Shown here piece by piece: positions 21,376 through 29,800 of a stretch of 64,000 bases of DNA. The position numbers and the translations under genes were made by a program. The stretch is from Glaciecola sp. UBA2563 (GTDB lineage: Bacteria > Pseudomonadota > Gammaproteobacteria > Enterobacterales > Alteromonadaceae): the NCBI GenBank assembly GCA_002340325.1, contig DDLV01000054.1, forward strand, positions 31,261-95,260, written 5' to 3'. The notes under the pieces are model-generated. The model was not told where the DNA came from and did no database searches. It saw nothing but the letters and a program-made list of their open reading frames with translations. Each line of letters opens with the position of its first letter. Within the stretch, counting starts at the first letter, position 1.

Positions 21376-21828
21376 ATGCGTATTTCATGTATTTTTCTTA
21401 TTTTCGCTGTAGTTTTCACAACCTTCGGTTGTAAAGATGATGGTTTACGTGCGGGTAGATACGGCATGATGAGTGATGGAACGCCGCAGTACACAGCACT
21501 CAAATTTACGAAAGCGATTTATAAAGAAAAAGATCTAGCACCTGCCTTAGAGCTAACAACAGCCAGATTTGGAAAAGTCGTGGCGTCATATCACACGCCG
21601 AGAAATGTCCAAAGACAGATCTTCAACGTAAGATTCGACGAAGTAGAAGCGGAGATCGTTGCAGGCGGCACGTTACTGAGTACGGATACACGTGACGATG
21701 CAGAAATAGAAATAAAACTCGATGGCAATTACCTCGGCGAACGCAAATGGGACTTAAAAACCATTAAGTTACTGAAGGAAAATGGCAATTGGAAAGTGGC
21801 CGCAGTAAGAGAATCCGTCCCGCAATAA
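21376..21828 (+). CDS. Small predicted lipoprotein, unknown function
   Basis: About 150 residues. The chosen start at 21376 has AAGGGG 5-6 bases upstream and gives a classic leader MRISCIFLIFAVVFTTFGC with a cysteine at residue 19; the in-frame ATG at 21352 would bury the signal. The lipobox (TFGC) is not ideal but a lipoprotein or secreted protein is likely. The mature part is predicted to be a small mixed alpha/beta fold with KFTKAIYKEKD and a C-terminal NGNWKVAAVRE strand, reminiscent of NTF2/DUF4878-like lipoproteins, but I do not recognise the family with certainty. It faces the gamma-glutamyltransferase gene tail to tail. Confidence 0.7.
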   Translation: MRISCIFLIFAVVFTTFGCKDDGLRAGRYGMMSDGTPQYTALKFTKAIYKEKDLAPALELTTARFGKVVASYHTPRNVQRQIFNVRFDEVEAEIVAGGTLLSTDTRDDAEIEIKLDGNYLGERKWDLKTIKLLKENGNWKVAAVRESVPQ

Positions 21829-21884
21829 AGTGCATTTGCGATAACTTTTCAAAACGCGATGCGCTGCACATTTACCTTGGCAGA

Positions 21885-23654
21885 TTATCGCCCCGCTGCC
21901 ACTCCTTCTCTTCTGGGATCAGCACCGCCATACAGTTTTCCATCTTTTATCATGATAGCGTGTATACCTGAGTTCAAATCACGGACTTGAACATCATGAC
22001 CTTTTTTAATTAATGCTGACTCGAGATTTGCAATACTAGTTCCTTTTTCCAAAGCTGTGTAGTCATTGCGATTGGTAATACGCGGAAACTCAATTGCCGA
22101 TTGGATATCCATACCGTAGTCGAGGACGTTAATAATTGTCTGCGCTACGTAGCTGATAATACGACTACCACCAGGCGACCCTACTATCAACTTCAGATTG
22201 CCATCTTTATCGAATACCATGGTGGGCGACATTGAGCTTCGTGGTCGTTTATTAGCTTCAACTCTATTTAGCACTGGTACGCCATCTCTATCGGGATCCA
22301 ACGAAAAGTCAGTGAGTTGGTTGTTTAACATAAATCCATCCACCATCAGTCCAGAACCGAACATAAACTCGACACTGGTGGTCATAGAAACCGCATTGCC
22401 TTGTTTATCTACAATACTGATATGACTGGTGTTGCTTAATTCATATGCATTGTCTTTTCCAACACTTAGCGCGGAATAAGGCTTACCTGGTTTAGCTTTT
22501 GTCCAAGGCTTTTGCATTGAGATAAGAGAAGCGCGCTCATTCATATAACGTGGATTTACCAACGGCACTGGTGAAATCCCCAAAAATGCCAAATCTGCAA
22601 TAAAATGGGCTCGATCAGCATATGCCAGTGCACTTGCTTGACTGTAAAGATGCACAAATTCAGCAGAATCAGGTGCATATTTTGATAAGTCAAAACGCTC
22701 TAACCCTTTGAGGATATGCATGACAGAGACGCCTCCGCTACTGGGCGGTGCCATTCCACATACTTTGTAGCTGCGATAAAAACCGCACATGGGGCTGCGT
22801 TTTACCGCCTGATATTGCGCTAAATCTTTAGTAGAAAGTGAGCCTGGATTGATTGACGCAAACCTGACGGTATCTGAAATTTTCTGCGCTAGTTCACCCG
22901 TATAAAAATAGTCAGCACCTTCATTTGCGATGCCCGTTAATGCCTTAGCTAATCCCTTATTTTGACGCACAAAACCTTCTTTCAAGAAATCGTCTTGGTA
23001 TTTAAAATAAGATGCCGATTCAACAAACGCATGTAAACCCGGATGAATATCTATTGCCAATAAACGTGCCAACCTAGGACTTACTTCAAATCCCACTGTT
23101 GATTGCTCGATGGCGTCATCAAACAATTCACTCCAGTTGAGTTTGCCATGTGCTTGGTGTGCCATTTCCATTGCCCTTAATACACCAGGGACACCTACCG
23201 AGTTGCCGCCTACGACAGCATCGCGCCACGACATTGTGTTGCCATCTTTCTCGAACATATTTGCATCTGCTGCCGCTGGCGCTGTCTCTCTGCCATCATA
23301 AGTGAATAGTCTTTGTTTTTGGTTGTCCCAGTATAGAATGAAAGCACCTCCACCAATCCCCGATGATTGCGGCTCGACCAGTGTAAGCATTGCCTGTATA
23401 GCTATTGCTGCATCAATCGCAGAACCGCCCTGCTCTATAATCCGCTTGCCTGCCCAAGTAGCATAGGGGTTTGCGCTAGACACCATAAATTCTGTGGCAG
23501 ATGAAAGTTTATTATCAGCAACACCGGTGGCTGCTTCTGGCTCGCGATCTTCTCGCGCAGGTGCTTCAAGTTTTGCCGTTTGAGCGACACAAGCAGTTTG
23601 AAATAAACACAATCCAAGGAAAAAAAGCAGTAACAAGTTGGAGCGATGATTCAT
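21885..23654 (-). CDS. ggt: Gamma-glutamyltransferase (glutathione hydrolase)
   Basis: A 589-residue secreted N-terminal-nucleophile hydrolase that removes or transfers the gamma-glutamyl group of glutathione in the periplasm. The leader LFFLGLCLFQTAC suggests a lipoprotein signal with Cys22. The large subunit starts near VSSANPYATWAGK; the autocleavage site and nucleophile is Thr409 in NTSHISIVD, and the downstream MTTSVEFMFGSG, RSSMSPTMVF and GSPGGSRI segments form the substrate pocket, all typical of GGT. The gene begins one base after the stop of the enoyl-CoA hydratase gene, so the two are cotranscribed and probably coupled. Confidence 0.94.
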   Translation of the reverse strand: MNHRSNLLLLFFLGLCLFQTACVAQTAKLEAPAREDREPEAATGVADNKLSSATEFMVSSANPYATWAGKRIIEQGGSAIDAAIAIQAMLTLVEPQSSGIGGGAFILYWDNQKQRLFTYDGRETAPAAADANMFEKDGNTMSWRDAVVGGNSVGVPGVLRAMEMAHQAHGKLNWSELFDDAIEQSTVGFEVSPRLARLLAIDIHPGLHAFVESASYFKYQDDFLKEGFVRQNKGLAKALTGIANEGADYFYTGELAQKISDTVRFASINPGSLSTKDLAQYQAVKRSPMCGFYRSYKVCGMAPPSSGGVSVMHILKGLERFDLSKYAPDSAEFVHLYSQASALAYADRAHFIADLAFLGISPVPLVNPRYMNERASLISMQKPWTKAKPGKPYSALSVGKDNAYELSNTSHISIVDKQGNAVSMTTSVEFMFGSGLMVDGFMLNNQLTDFSLDPDRDGVPVLNRVEANKRPRSSMSPTMVFDKDGNLKLIVGSPGGSRIISYVAQTIINVLDYGMDIQSAIEFPRITNRNDYTALEKGTSIANLESALIKKGHDVQVRDLNSGIHAIMIKDGKLYGGADPRREGVAAGR

Positions 23655-23655
23655 A

Positions 23656-24411
23656 TTACTCTCTGAATATTTTTTGATTAACGGGTCGTTTGTCTAAAAA
23701 AGCACTGAATGCTTCTTGTGCTGAAGCTCGCTGCATCGCAGATGCAAACACTTCTAACTCTACATCTATATGTGACTTAATAAATGTTTTATTACTCTTA
23801 AGAAGCTTTTTCGTATCAATTAGCGCTGTTCGAGGCTTATTTCTGAGTTTTGTAACAACGTCGTCTACCGTTTGCTGTAAATCGTCAGCGGAACTTTCGG
23901 TGATGATTTCACATTCTTTTGCGACGTCGACGTCAAAAAACTCACCTAACATTAGTAATTTTGCTGCCTTCAAATGTCCAGCAAATCTCGGAATGAGATA
24001 ACTTGATGCATATTCGGGGACCAGGCCCAAATTGATAAACGGCATTGCAAATTTGGCATTTTTGTGAGCATACACAAAATCACAGTGCAACAGCATGGTA
24101 GTACCTATCCCAACCGCAAGGCCTTCAACTTTAGCTACCACTGGCACGTCACAATTTAGCAACGCTTGCATGAATTTAACAGTCTCATTAACGCCTGTTG
24201 TGCTTTGTGCAGATGCAAACTCAGCAACATCATTGCCTGATGTAAAGACACCATTGATACCTTCTATGACAACTACGCGTACGTCGCCGTCTTTTGCACT
24301 ATTAATCGCGTCCGCCATCGCTTTGTACATGCTAGGCGTCAACGCATTTTTTTTATCAGGTCGATTGATCGTGACCGTCAGAACTTCATCGTTATTTTTA
24401 ACTGTAATCAT
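23656..24411 (-). CDS. Enoyl-CoA hydratase/isomerase family protein
   Basis: A 251-residue crotonase-fold protein. The first oxyanion-hole region is GVFTSGNDVAEFA and the second GLAVGIGTTMLLHCDFVYA, with hydrophobic helices as expected. The position of the acidic catalytic residue of true hydratases is occupied by sequence around NLGLVPEYASS, where the isomerase-like glutamate E pattern fits PaaG/ECI-type members better than FadB. It would act on an unsaturated acyl-CoA in the cytoplasm; the exact reaction is not clear. It is upstream of and coupled to ggt, an unusual pairing with no obvious metabolic link. Confidence 0.88.
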   Translation of the reverse strand: MITVKNNDEVLTVTINRPDKKNALTPSMYKAMADAINSAKDGDVRVVVIEGINGVFTSGNDVAEFASAQSTTGVNETVKFMQALLNCDVPVVAKVEGLAVGIGTTMLLHCDFVYAHKNAKFAMPFINLGLVPEYASSYLIPRFAGHLKAAKLLMLGEFFDVDVAKECEIITESSADDLQQTVDDVVTKLRNKPRTALIDTKKLLKSNKTFIKSHIDVELEVFASAMQRASAQEAFSAFLDKRPVNQKIFRE

Positions 24412-24551
24412 CTACAACTCTTACATTTGAAAACGGATTTTCTATCATTACAGCAAAGGTTAATGAATTACTTCCATTACCTTAGCTTTGAGATCATGTT
24501 AGCATTCGCGTCGAAGATTTCACAACACGCCGAATTATTTAACGTAAAGCA

Positions 24552-25172
24552 ATGCCGAACCGACCACAAATAAATAAACATTCGTTAGGTGCTGTTAACC
24601 TTAAAAATGGCTTGTCGTTTTTCATTATTCTATTGTTAAGTGCGATTGTGTTTATCTGGCCAGACGCCAATCCACATTTAGAATTCAATCGCATCAACCT
24701 GCAACAACATGAATATTATCGACTGTTCACATCGAGTTTAGTACACAACAACATTCATCATCTATGGCTTAATCTTCTCGGCGGTCTTTTGCTCTATTTA
24801 CTGTTTTTTGAGCACTTTACACCCATCAACCAGATCGTTGTCTTCATTATCTGTAGTTTATCCGTCAGCATAGGAATTTTTTACTTTTCATCATTTGATA
24901 TCTACATGGGACTTTCGGGATATCTTCATGGTATTTTTGCATGGGCAGTGCTCAAAGAACTTTTATCAAAGCGAAAAAGCGCATGGCTACTCGCGATAGT
25001 TGGCATTGCGAAACTGGTGCACGAACAAGTTGCTGAACAATCACAGCCACAGGAAACACTTATCGGCATCGCTATTGCAACCGATGCACACTTATTTGGT
25101 GCACTCGGCGGCGTTTTACTCTGCCTTTTCACACTTACTTTGACTAAACTGCGCGTAATTCAATCACAATAA
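24552..25172 (+). CDS. rrtA: Rhombosortase, intramembrane serine protease for GlyGly-CTERM proteins
   Basis: A 206-residue inner-membrane rhomboid-family protease with about six helices. Catalytic Ser122 lies in GLSGYLHG and catalytic His180 in ATDAHLFGALGG; the HNNIHHLWLN segment at 65-74 supplies the conserved oxyanion-side His/Asn residues. The short length and GLSGxLHG form are hallmarks of rhombosortase, which cleaves the C-terminal GlyGly-CTERM tail from type II secretion substrates so that they can be lipid-linked or released. A protein with such a tail is encoded at 8274-12485. The gene is divergent from the enoyl-CoA hydratase and converges on the S9 peptidase gene. Confidence 0.88.
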   Translation: MPNRPQINKHSLGAVNLKNGLSFFIILLLSAIVFIWPDANPHLEFNRINLQQHEYYRLFTSSLVHNNIHHLWLNLLGGLLLYLLFFEHFTPINQIVVFIICSLSVSIGIFYFSSFDIYMGLSGYLHGIFAWAVLKELLSKRKSAWLLAIVGIAKLVHEQVAEQSQPQETLIGIAIATDAHLFGALGGVLLCLFTLTLTKLRVIQSQ

Positions 25173-25187
25173 CAAGCGCATGTTTAA

Positions 25188-27671
25188 CTATAAATTTTCT
25201 TCAAACAGTTTATAAATTCTTCTGTATTCATCTAACCATGAACTCGGTTGCACAAACCCATGCGGCTCGACAGGATAAATAGCCGTTTCAAAATCTTCTT
25301 TTTCTAACTCAATCAAACGTTGGACGAGTCGAACGACATCAACAAAAAATACATTATTGTCTACCATAGGCGCATTGATAAGCAGTGATTCTTCAAGCCC
25401 TTCGGCAAAGTAGATAGGTGAACTTCTTTCATAAGCAATCGGATCGACATTTGGAGTATTTAAGATATTGGAGGTGTATGGCGTGTTGTAATGCGCCCAA
25501 TCAGTGACTGGTCGTAACGCTGCACCTGCTTTGTATAGGTCAGGCTCTGTAAACAACGCCATAAAGGTTAAAAACCCTCCGTACGAGCCTCCATATGCCC
25601 CTATTTTATCTCTATCTACATTTGTGTTTTCAACAAGCCAATTGACACCGTCAACATTGTCTTGAATTTCAGATTTCCCCATATGACGATAGATAGCAGT
25701 GCGCCAATCTCTTCCATAACCTGCAGACGCTCTGAAGTCCATGTCTAAAACAACATATCCTTGTTTCACCAAAAACGTGTGAAACATGAACTCTCTAAAG
25801 TAGCTTGACCATCCCAAGTGCGCATTTTGAAGGTATCCTGCACCGTGATTAAACACCACTGCGCGTCTTTTTTCAGTATCAACGTCATCAGGCAAATAGA
25901 TGCGCGAATAAATCGGCTGTTCTGTGTGGCTAGAGGGCACCGGCACTATTTGTGGAGACACCCAATCTATGGACAAGAATTCATCACTTATAGTACTGGT
26001 GAGTTTTTCTGCAGAAGCATTGTCTTGCAGACGCAACGCATAAAGCTCTGGCGGTCGCACTAGCTTGCTATGGGTTAACACTAATGAATTTTCGGTCGGA
26101 CTAATAGCGTAATCGGTCATTCCGTTGAGGTTCGTCAGTGCCTTACTTTCGTCGGTATTCATATCGTACTGATAGATTTCGTAGATACCGGGATGTTTTT
26201 TGTTTGCTTTGTAAAGAAAAAAGCTATCGTCTTTACTCAAATAAACATTATCAACAACAAATCTACCGCTAGTTATAGCAGATTTTTCTTGCGTCAGTGG
26301 CTTTATGTAAAGCTGAGAATAACCGCTTTCTTCACTTAAAAAATACAGGGTTTCAACATTGTTAAACCACCCAAATTGATTAAAACGATAATTTATCCAT
26401 GCACTATCCTGCATCCTATGCTGAACATTTAACTTTGCAGAATCAGGTGAAACCGTCACCAACCATCGATCTTTATTGTCCCAAGCCTCTAGCATAATCG
26501 CCGCTTGCTGACTGGAACTGTGCCATTTGATAGGATCTTCAGTGGCATACCAGTCGAATAACAACCCGATATCGCGCGGTAGTCTGTTAACTTTATATTC
26601 TTCACCACGAGCCTTTGCATTTTCACGTTTTACATCTGCCAAAACATCCTCGTTGTAACCTGGCAACGCCTTATATGACAGGGTCTTGATTTCGCCGGTA
26701 GCGACATTGATCAAATCAATTTGATGACTAATAGGACTTGCGTCTGCCACCCGTTGCCGCACCGATTGCGCCTTGATTCGACCATCCTCTTCTATGTAAT
26801 CCGGCATTATATCCGTTTCATTTCTCGTCGGACTGTCTTTTGTCGATGCAATCAACGCCCACTTTCCATCTGGCGATAGACTGGCTAAAACCAATCTATG
26901 TGTTTTATTCAAGTACACCTCGGTCGTCCCAAAACTCGGGTTCATTTGTTCAAGTTCACGTTTTGCTTTTTCAATATCAGCTCTGTTTTTTCGCTGTACA
27001 TTTTCGTACTGAATGAGTCTAAGTTGTTCTTGCGCGATATAGTCTTTGGGAGGCTTGACAGCTAGTGGCTTGTCGGCGTAATGCCATGTTAAATGTTGCG
27101 TTTTTAGTCCAGTTGTGACGTCTATACTATAGAAGCTATTACTGTTTCGTACTGATACGCCCGCCCCCTGAAAATACGAAAGACCTGAGTATGTATTTGT
27201 ATCCCTCGTGAGCTGTTGTATTTGTTCACTCCCTCTTTGCTTTACAAAAACATTACCTTCAAAAATCCAGCTTACAAAAGTCATTTCGGGTGAATCAATG
27301 TATTCATCAAAGTGGAATTGATGCAATTGCTCAAGCGCAATGCTCTCACCATTTCCTTGTCCAGCATCAGTTTTATAAAAATCACGTACAACGCTGTTTT
27401 CTCTTTTTCTTTGATAAATAATACTGTCGCTATCAGGCGCAAAACCTGCAGCTTCTGGTTGCCTGCCAAGCCAATCAGGGTCTGACATGATCTGTTTTAG
27501 CGTGAGGGAAACCGTTGCCTTATTTTGTTCATTCGATACCGGGCTATCCTGCGCAATTATTTGTGTATTAAATTCTGGCAAATCGACTGTTGGCCTGAGG
27601 TCAGCAGTAGAGGTGCAACTAAATGAGAATGCTATAAAAAATAAGAGAACGTAATTTTTTTTGTGATGCAT
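25188..27671 (-). CDS. S9 family prolyl oligopeptidase-like peptidase (DPP-like), secreted
   Basis: An 827-residue protein with a lipoprotein-like leader (LLFFIAFSFSC, Cys19), a beta-propeller region (about 100-560) and a C-terminal alpha/beta-hydrolase domain. The nucleophile is Ser696 in GGSYGG, the catalytic His is H804 in PVEPHGF, and an Asp is expected between them (near DVVRL/LINAPMVDNNVF). Such enzymes remove dipeptides or cleave oligopeptides outside the cytoplasm. Together with the S8 protease and GGT this supports peptide use. It converges with the rhombosortase gene, 15 bp apart. Confidence 0.9.
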   Translation of the reverse strand: MHHKKNYVLLFFIAFSFSCTSTADLRPTVDLPEFNTQIIAQDSPVSNEQNKATVSLTLKQIMSDPDWLGRQPEAAGFAPDSDSIIYQRKRENSVVRDFYKTDAGQGNGESIALEQLHQFHFDEYIDSPEMTFVSWIFEGNVFVKQRGSEQIQQLTRDTNTYSGLSYFQGAGVSVRNSNSFYSIDVTTGLKTQHLTWHYADKPLAVKPPKDYIAQEQLRLIQYENVQRKNRADIEKAKRELEQMNPSFGTTEVYLNKTHRLVLASLSPDGKWALIASTKDSPTRNETDIMPDYIEEDGRIKAQSVRQRVADASPISHQIDLINVATGEIKTLSYKALPGYNEDVLADVKRENAKARGEEYKVNRLPRDIGLLFDWYATEDPIKWHSSSQQAAIMLEAWDNKDRWLVTVSPDSAKLNVQHRMQDSAWINYRFNQFGWFNNVETLYFLSEESGYSQLYIKPLTQEKSAITSGRFVVDNVYLSKDDSFFLYKANKKHPGIYEIYQYDMNTDESKALTNLNGMTDYAISPTENSLVLTHSKLVRPPELYALRLQDNASAEKLTSTISDEFLSIDWVSPQIVPVPSSHTEQPIYSRIYLPDDVDTEKRRAVVFNHGAGYLQNAHLGWSSYFREFMFHTFLVKQGYVVLDMDFRASAGYGRDWRTAIYRHMGKSEIQDNVDGVNWLVENTNVDRDKIGAYGGSYGGFLTFMALFTEPDLYKAGAALRPVTDWAHYNTPYTSNILNTPNVDPIAYERSSPIYFAEGLEESLLINAPMVDNNVFFVDVVRLVQRLIELEKEDFETAIYPVEPHGFVQPSSWLDEYRRIYKLFEENL

Positions 27672-27863
27672 GTGATACCTGCAAGTGGTCGATTTGTTCG
27701 CTTGGTAAAACCAAACTACTTAAGCATTTTAATTTTAGTAAGTAATTTAGGAACATAGAAATCAAATATTTCTGAAGTAGCATTTTAGAGTGATATGATC
27801 TAAATACCATCATCAGGATTATGAAACTTCAAATACGAAAGCACGGCCAAAGAAAAGCGAATC

Positions 27864-28415
27864 ATGAAAAACATTATTAAACAAATCATACTCATAACTT
27901 CACTGACGATTTCCGTATCTAGTCATGCGATGACCGACTGTCCAGATGTCTTAAAGCATATCAAACGCAAACTCAACTCCCAGGAAACGGTCAACCTTTG
28001 TGAATCCTATAATGGCAGTGCCGTTCTGTTCGTTAATACTGCAAGCAAATGCGGTTTTACACCACAGTTCGAAGGACTTGAAAAGCTCTACAGTGAATTT
28101 AAGGACCAAGGCCTTGTTATATTAGGGTTTCCATCTCACTCTTTTAACCAGGAACACGCTGACGAAGCTCAAACTGCTGAGCTATGCGAGCTAACGTATG
28201 GCGTTAATTTCCCGATGTTTGAAACAGTGTCAGTAAAAGGCGATGACGCCGACCCGTTATTTGCGCAGTTGAAGAGAAAAACGGGAAAGGAGCCTAAATG
28301 GAATTTTAACAAGTTTCTGATGAACAAATCCGGGGATATATTCACACATTATGGTAGTAGCGTGAAACCAAGTGATGAGGAATTCCGGAGTGATATAAAA
28401 AACGCGTTAAAGTAA
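27864..28415 (+). CDS. Exported glutathione peroxidase-like protein
   Basis: A 183-residue thioredoxin-fold peroxidase with a cleavable signal peptide ending SSHA (residues 1-22), so it should be periplasmic. The peroxidatic cysteine is Cys63 in NTASKCGFTPQ; the Trp-Asn pair is in KWNFNKFL; and NQE after FPSHSF appears to supply the catalytic Gln. The FPCNQF block of bacterial thioredoxin-linked homologues is FPSHSF here, so the usual resolving cysteine is absent. It would reduce hydroperoxides with thiols. The gene is divergent from the S9 peptidase. Confidence 0.9.
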   Translation: MKNIIKQIILITSLTISVSSHAMTDCPDVLKHIKRKLNSQETVNLCESYNGSAVLFVNTASKCGFTPQFEGLEKLYSEFKDQGLVILGFPSHSFNQEHADEAQTAELCELTYGVNFPMFETVSVKGDDADPLFAQLKRKTGKEPKWNFNKFLMNKSGDIFTHYGSSVKPSDEEFRSDIKNALK

Positions 28416-28658
28416 TCGCTAGAAATACGCAAGGCACGCAGTAGATGACAAATCATTTCCTATCGGATTAAAGAAGTGATTGAAGGAGAATGTAGCTTCC
28501 GGTTCAGACGATCTGACAAAACAAAATAAAATAAACATAATTTTTACAAATATTTAAGTTATTTTTAATATTATTGCAGGAAATATGAGTATGTATATAT
28601 ATACTTAAATAACGTGTAAACGTGAGTTATCGTTTTGTTGTATGCAAGGGGCATCAAT

Positions 28659-28949
28659 ATGTTAACGAATGAAGCCAAAAAATTCTTCAATGTCGCGGAT
28701 CATCACAGGATGGTTTATGACAAACAAAAAAGTAACTGGAAAGTTAGACACGGCATTGATATGGATGATCTTTACTACACAGAATACAACAATAAAAACG
28801 AAGTTATCGCAATCTACCATGCCTTTCATCACGTAAGTCTGGAACCCCCCAAATTGATATACAAACAAGGATGGACGAAATATGATCCCCACAACAAAAT
28901 AGTGGATGGAGGATACCACTACCCTTTCAAGTCAGAACGTACTTTTTGA
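28659..28949 (+). CDS. Small hypothetical protein (96 residues)
   Basis: The ATG at 28659 is preceded by AAGGGG (7 bases), which makes this a real translation start; an upstream in-frame start at 28635 lacks support. The protein is soluble, rich in Tyr, His and Lys, with no signal or membrane helix and segments such as DLYYTEYNNKNEV and YHAFHHVSLEPP. I do not recognise the family. It sits alone in an AT-rich stretch between the peroxidase and azoreductase genes. An antisense frame of 85 codons covers the same DNA but has no ribosome-binding support. Confidence 0.55.
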   Translation: MLTNEAKKFFNVADHHRMVYDKQKSNWKVRHGIDMDDLYYTEYNNKNEVIAIYHAFHHVSLEPPKLIYKQGWTKYDPHNKIVDGGYHYPFKSERTF

Positions 28950-29025
28950 AATGTCTGGAGGCGGTTTTACTTTCTAAAAACACCTAGTTGTGTAGACGAT
29001 AAATTACTGCTGATTTTCAGGCAAT

Positions 29026-29048
29026 AAAAAGCCCCACCGAAGTGGGGC
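29026..29048 (-). terminator. Rho-independent terminator of azoR
   Basis: GCCCCAC at 29031-29037 pairs with GTGGGGC at 29042-29048 around a CGAA loop. On the minus strand it is followed by TTTTT, so it ends transcription of the azoreductase gene 60 bp downstream of its stop. Confidence 0.9.
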
Positions 29049-29107
29049 ATCAACACACTCAACTAGGAACACACGCTGATTGGCCAGTTGATAACCAATC
29101 AGTACTA

Positions 29108-29722
29108 TTAATAGTCTGTAACCATGGTGAAAAGTTCACTAATATTTGCATCAAAGTTTTTCCATGCGTCTGATGCAGACGTATCACCCATCGCTAAACC
29201 CTCGATATATATGAAGTTTATATCCTCAAAGCCAATGAATTCTAAAAAATTTTTAATGTAATCGCTTTGAGTATCCATCGGCGTTCCTTGGTATTTACCG
29301 CCTCGCGCTGCCAATATCGTCGCTTTTTTACCCGTTACCAGGCCTTTGGGGCCTTTTGAGGTGTATTCAAAAGTTTTTCCTGCCCGTGCAATGCGATCAA
29401 AATAGGCTTTTAATGTCGATGGGATTCCAAAATTATACATCGGAACTGCAAGCACGACCTCGTCCGAGCTAAACAATTGTTCGATAAAATGATCGCTATG
29501 GTTAGCCAATGCTTCCTGTGAAGAACTCCTTTCTGACGCATTGGTACGCCACGCCTGCATCTCTTCTGCACTCAAATGCGGTAGGCCGTAATCATTAAGA
29601 TCCAGCTCAGTAATATTTGCAGGTTTGTTTTCATTAAGCGCTTTTATATATTTCTTGGCCGCTTTATTACTGTTACCTGCAGCACCGTTAAGACTTGAAT
29701 TTATGACTAAAACTGATTTCAT
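29108..29722 (-). CDS. azoR: FMN-dependent NADH:quinone/azo reductase
   Basis: A 204-residue flavodoxin-fold enzyme. The N-terminus KSVLVINSSLNGAAGNS is the FMN-phosphate loop of AzoR, with VVLAVPMYNFGIPSTLKAYFD at about 90-110 and ILAARGGKY further on forming the flavin site. AzoR reduces quinones and azo compounds with NADH in two-electron steps and protects against electrophiles. It is monocistronic with its own terminator. No adjacent regulator gene is present. Confidence 0.93.
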   Translation of the reverse strand: MKSVLVINSSLNGAAGNSNKAAKKYIKALNENKPANITELDLNDYGLPHLSAEEMQAWRTNASERSSSQEALANHSDHFIEQLFSSDEVVLAVPMYNFGIPSTLKAYFDRIARAGKTFEYTSKGPKGLVTGKKATILAARGGKYQGTPMDTQSDYIKNFLEFIGFEDINFIYIEGLAMGDTSASDAWKNFDANISELFTMVTDY

Positions 29723-29800
29723 AACACACTCGCTGTTTTTGAAGTTGTGTTAAGTGTAGTTTTCTTATTTATAAATGAATATTGCGAAATATTAGGTAAA

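Noticed and set aside
28662..28919. Antisense 85-codon frame opposite the small orphan gene
   Set aside because: No ribosome-binding site and no recognisable features; the plus-strand frame has AAGGGG before its ATG.
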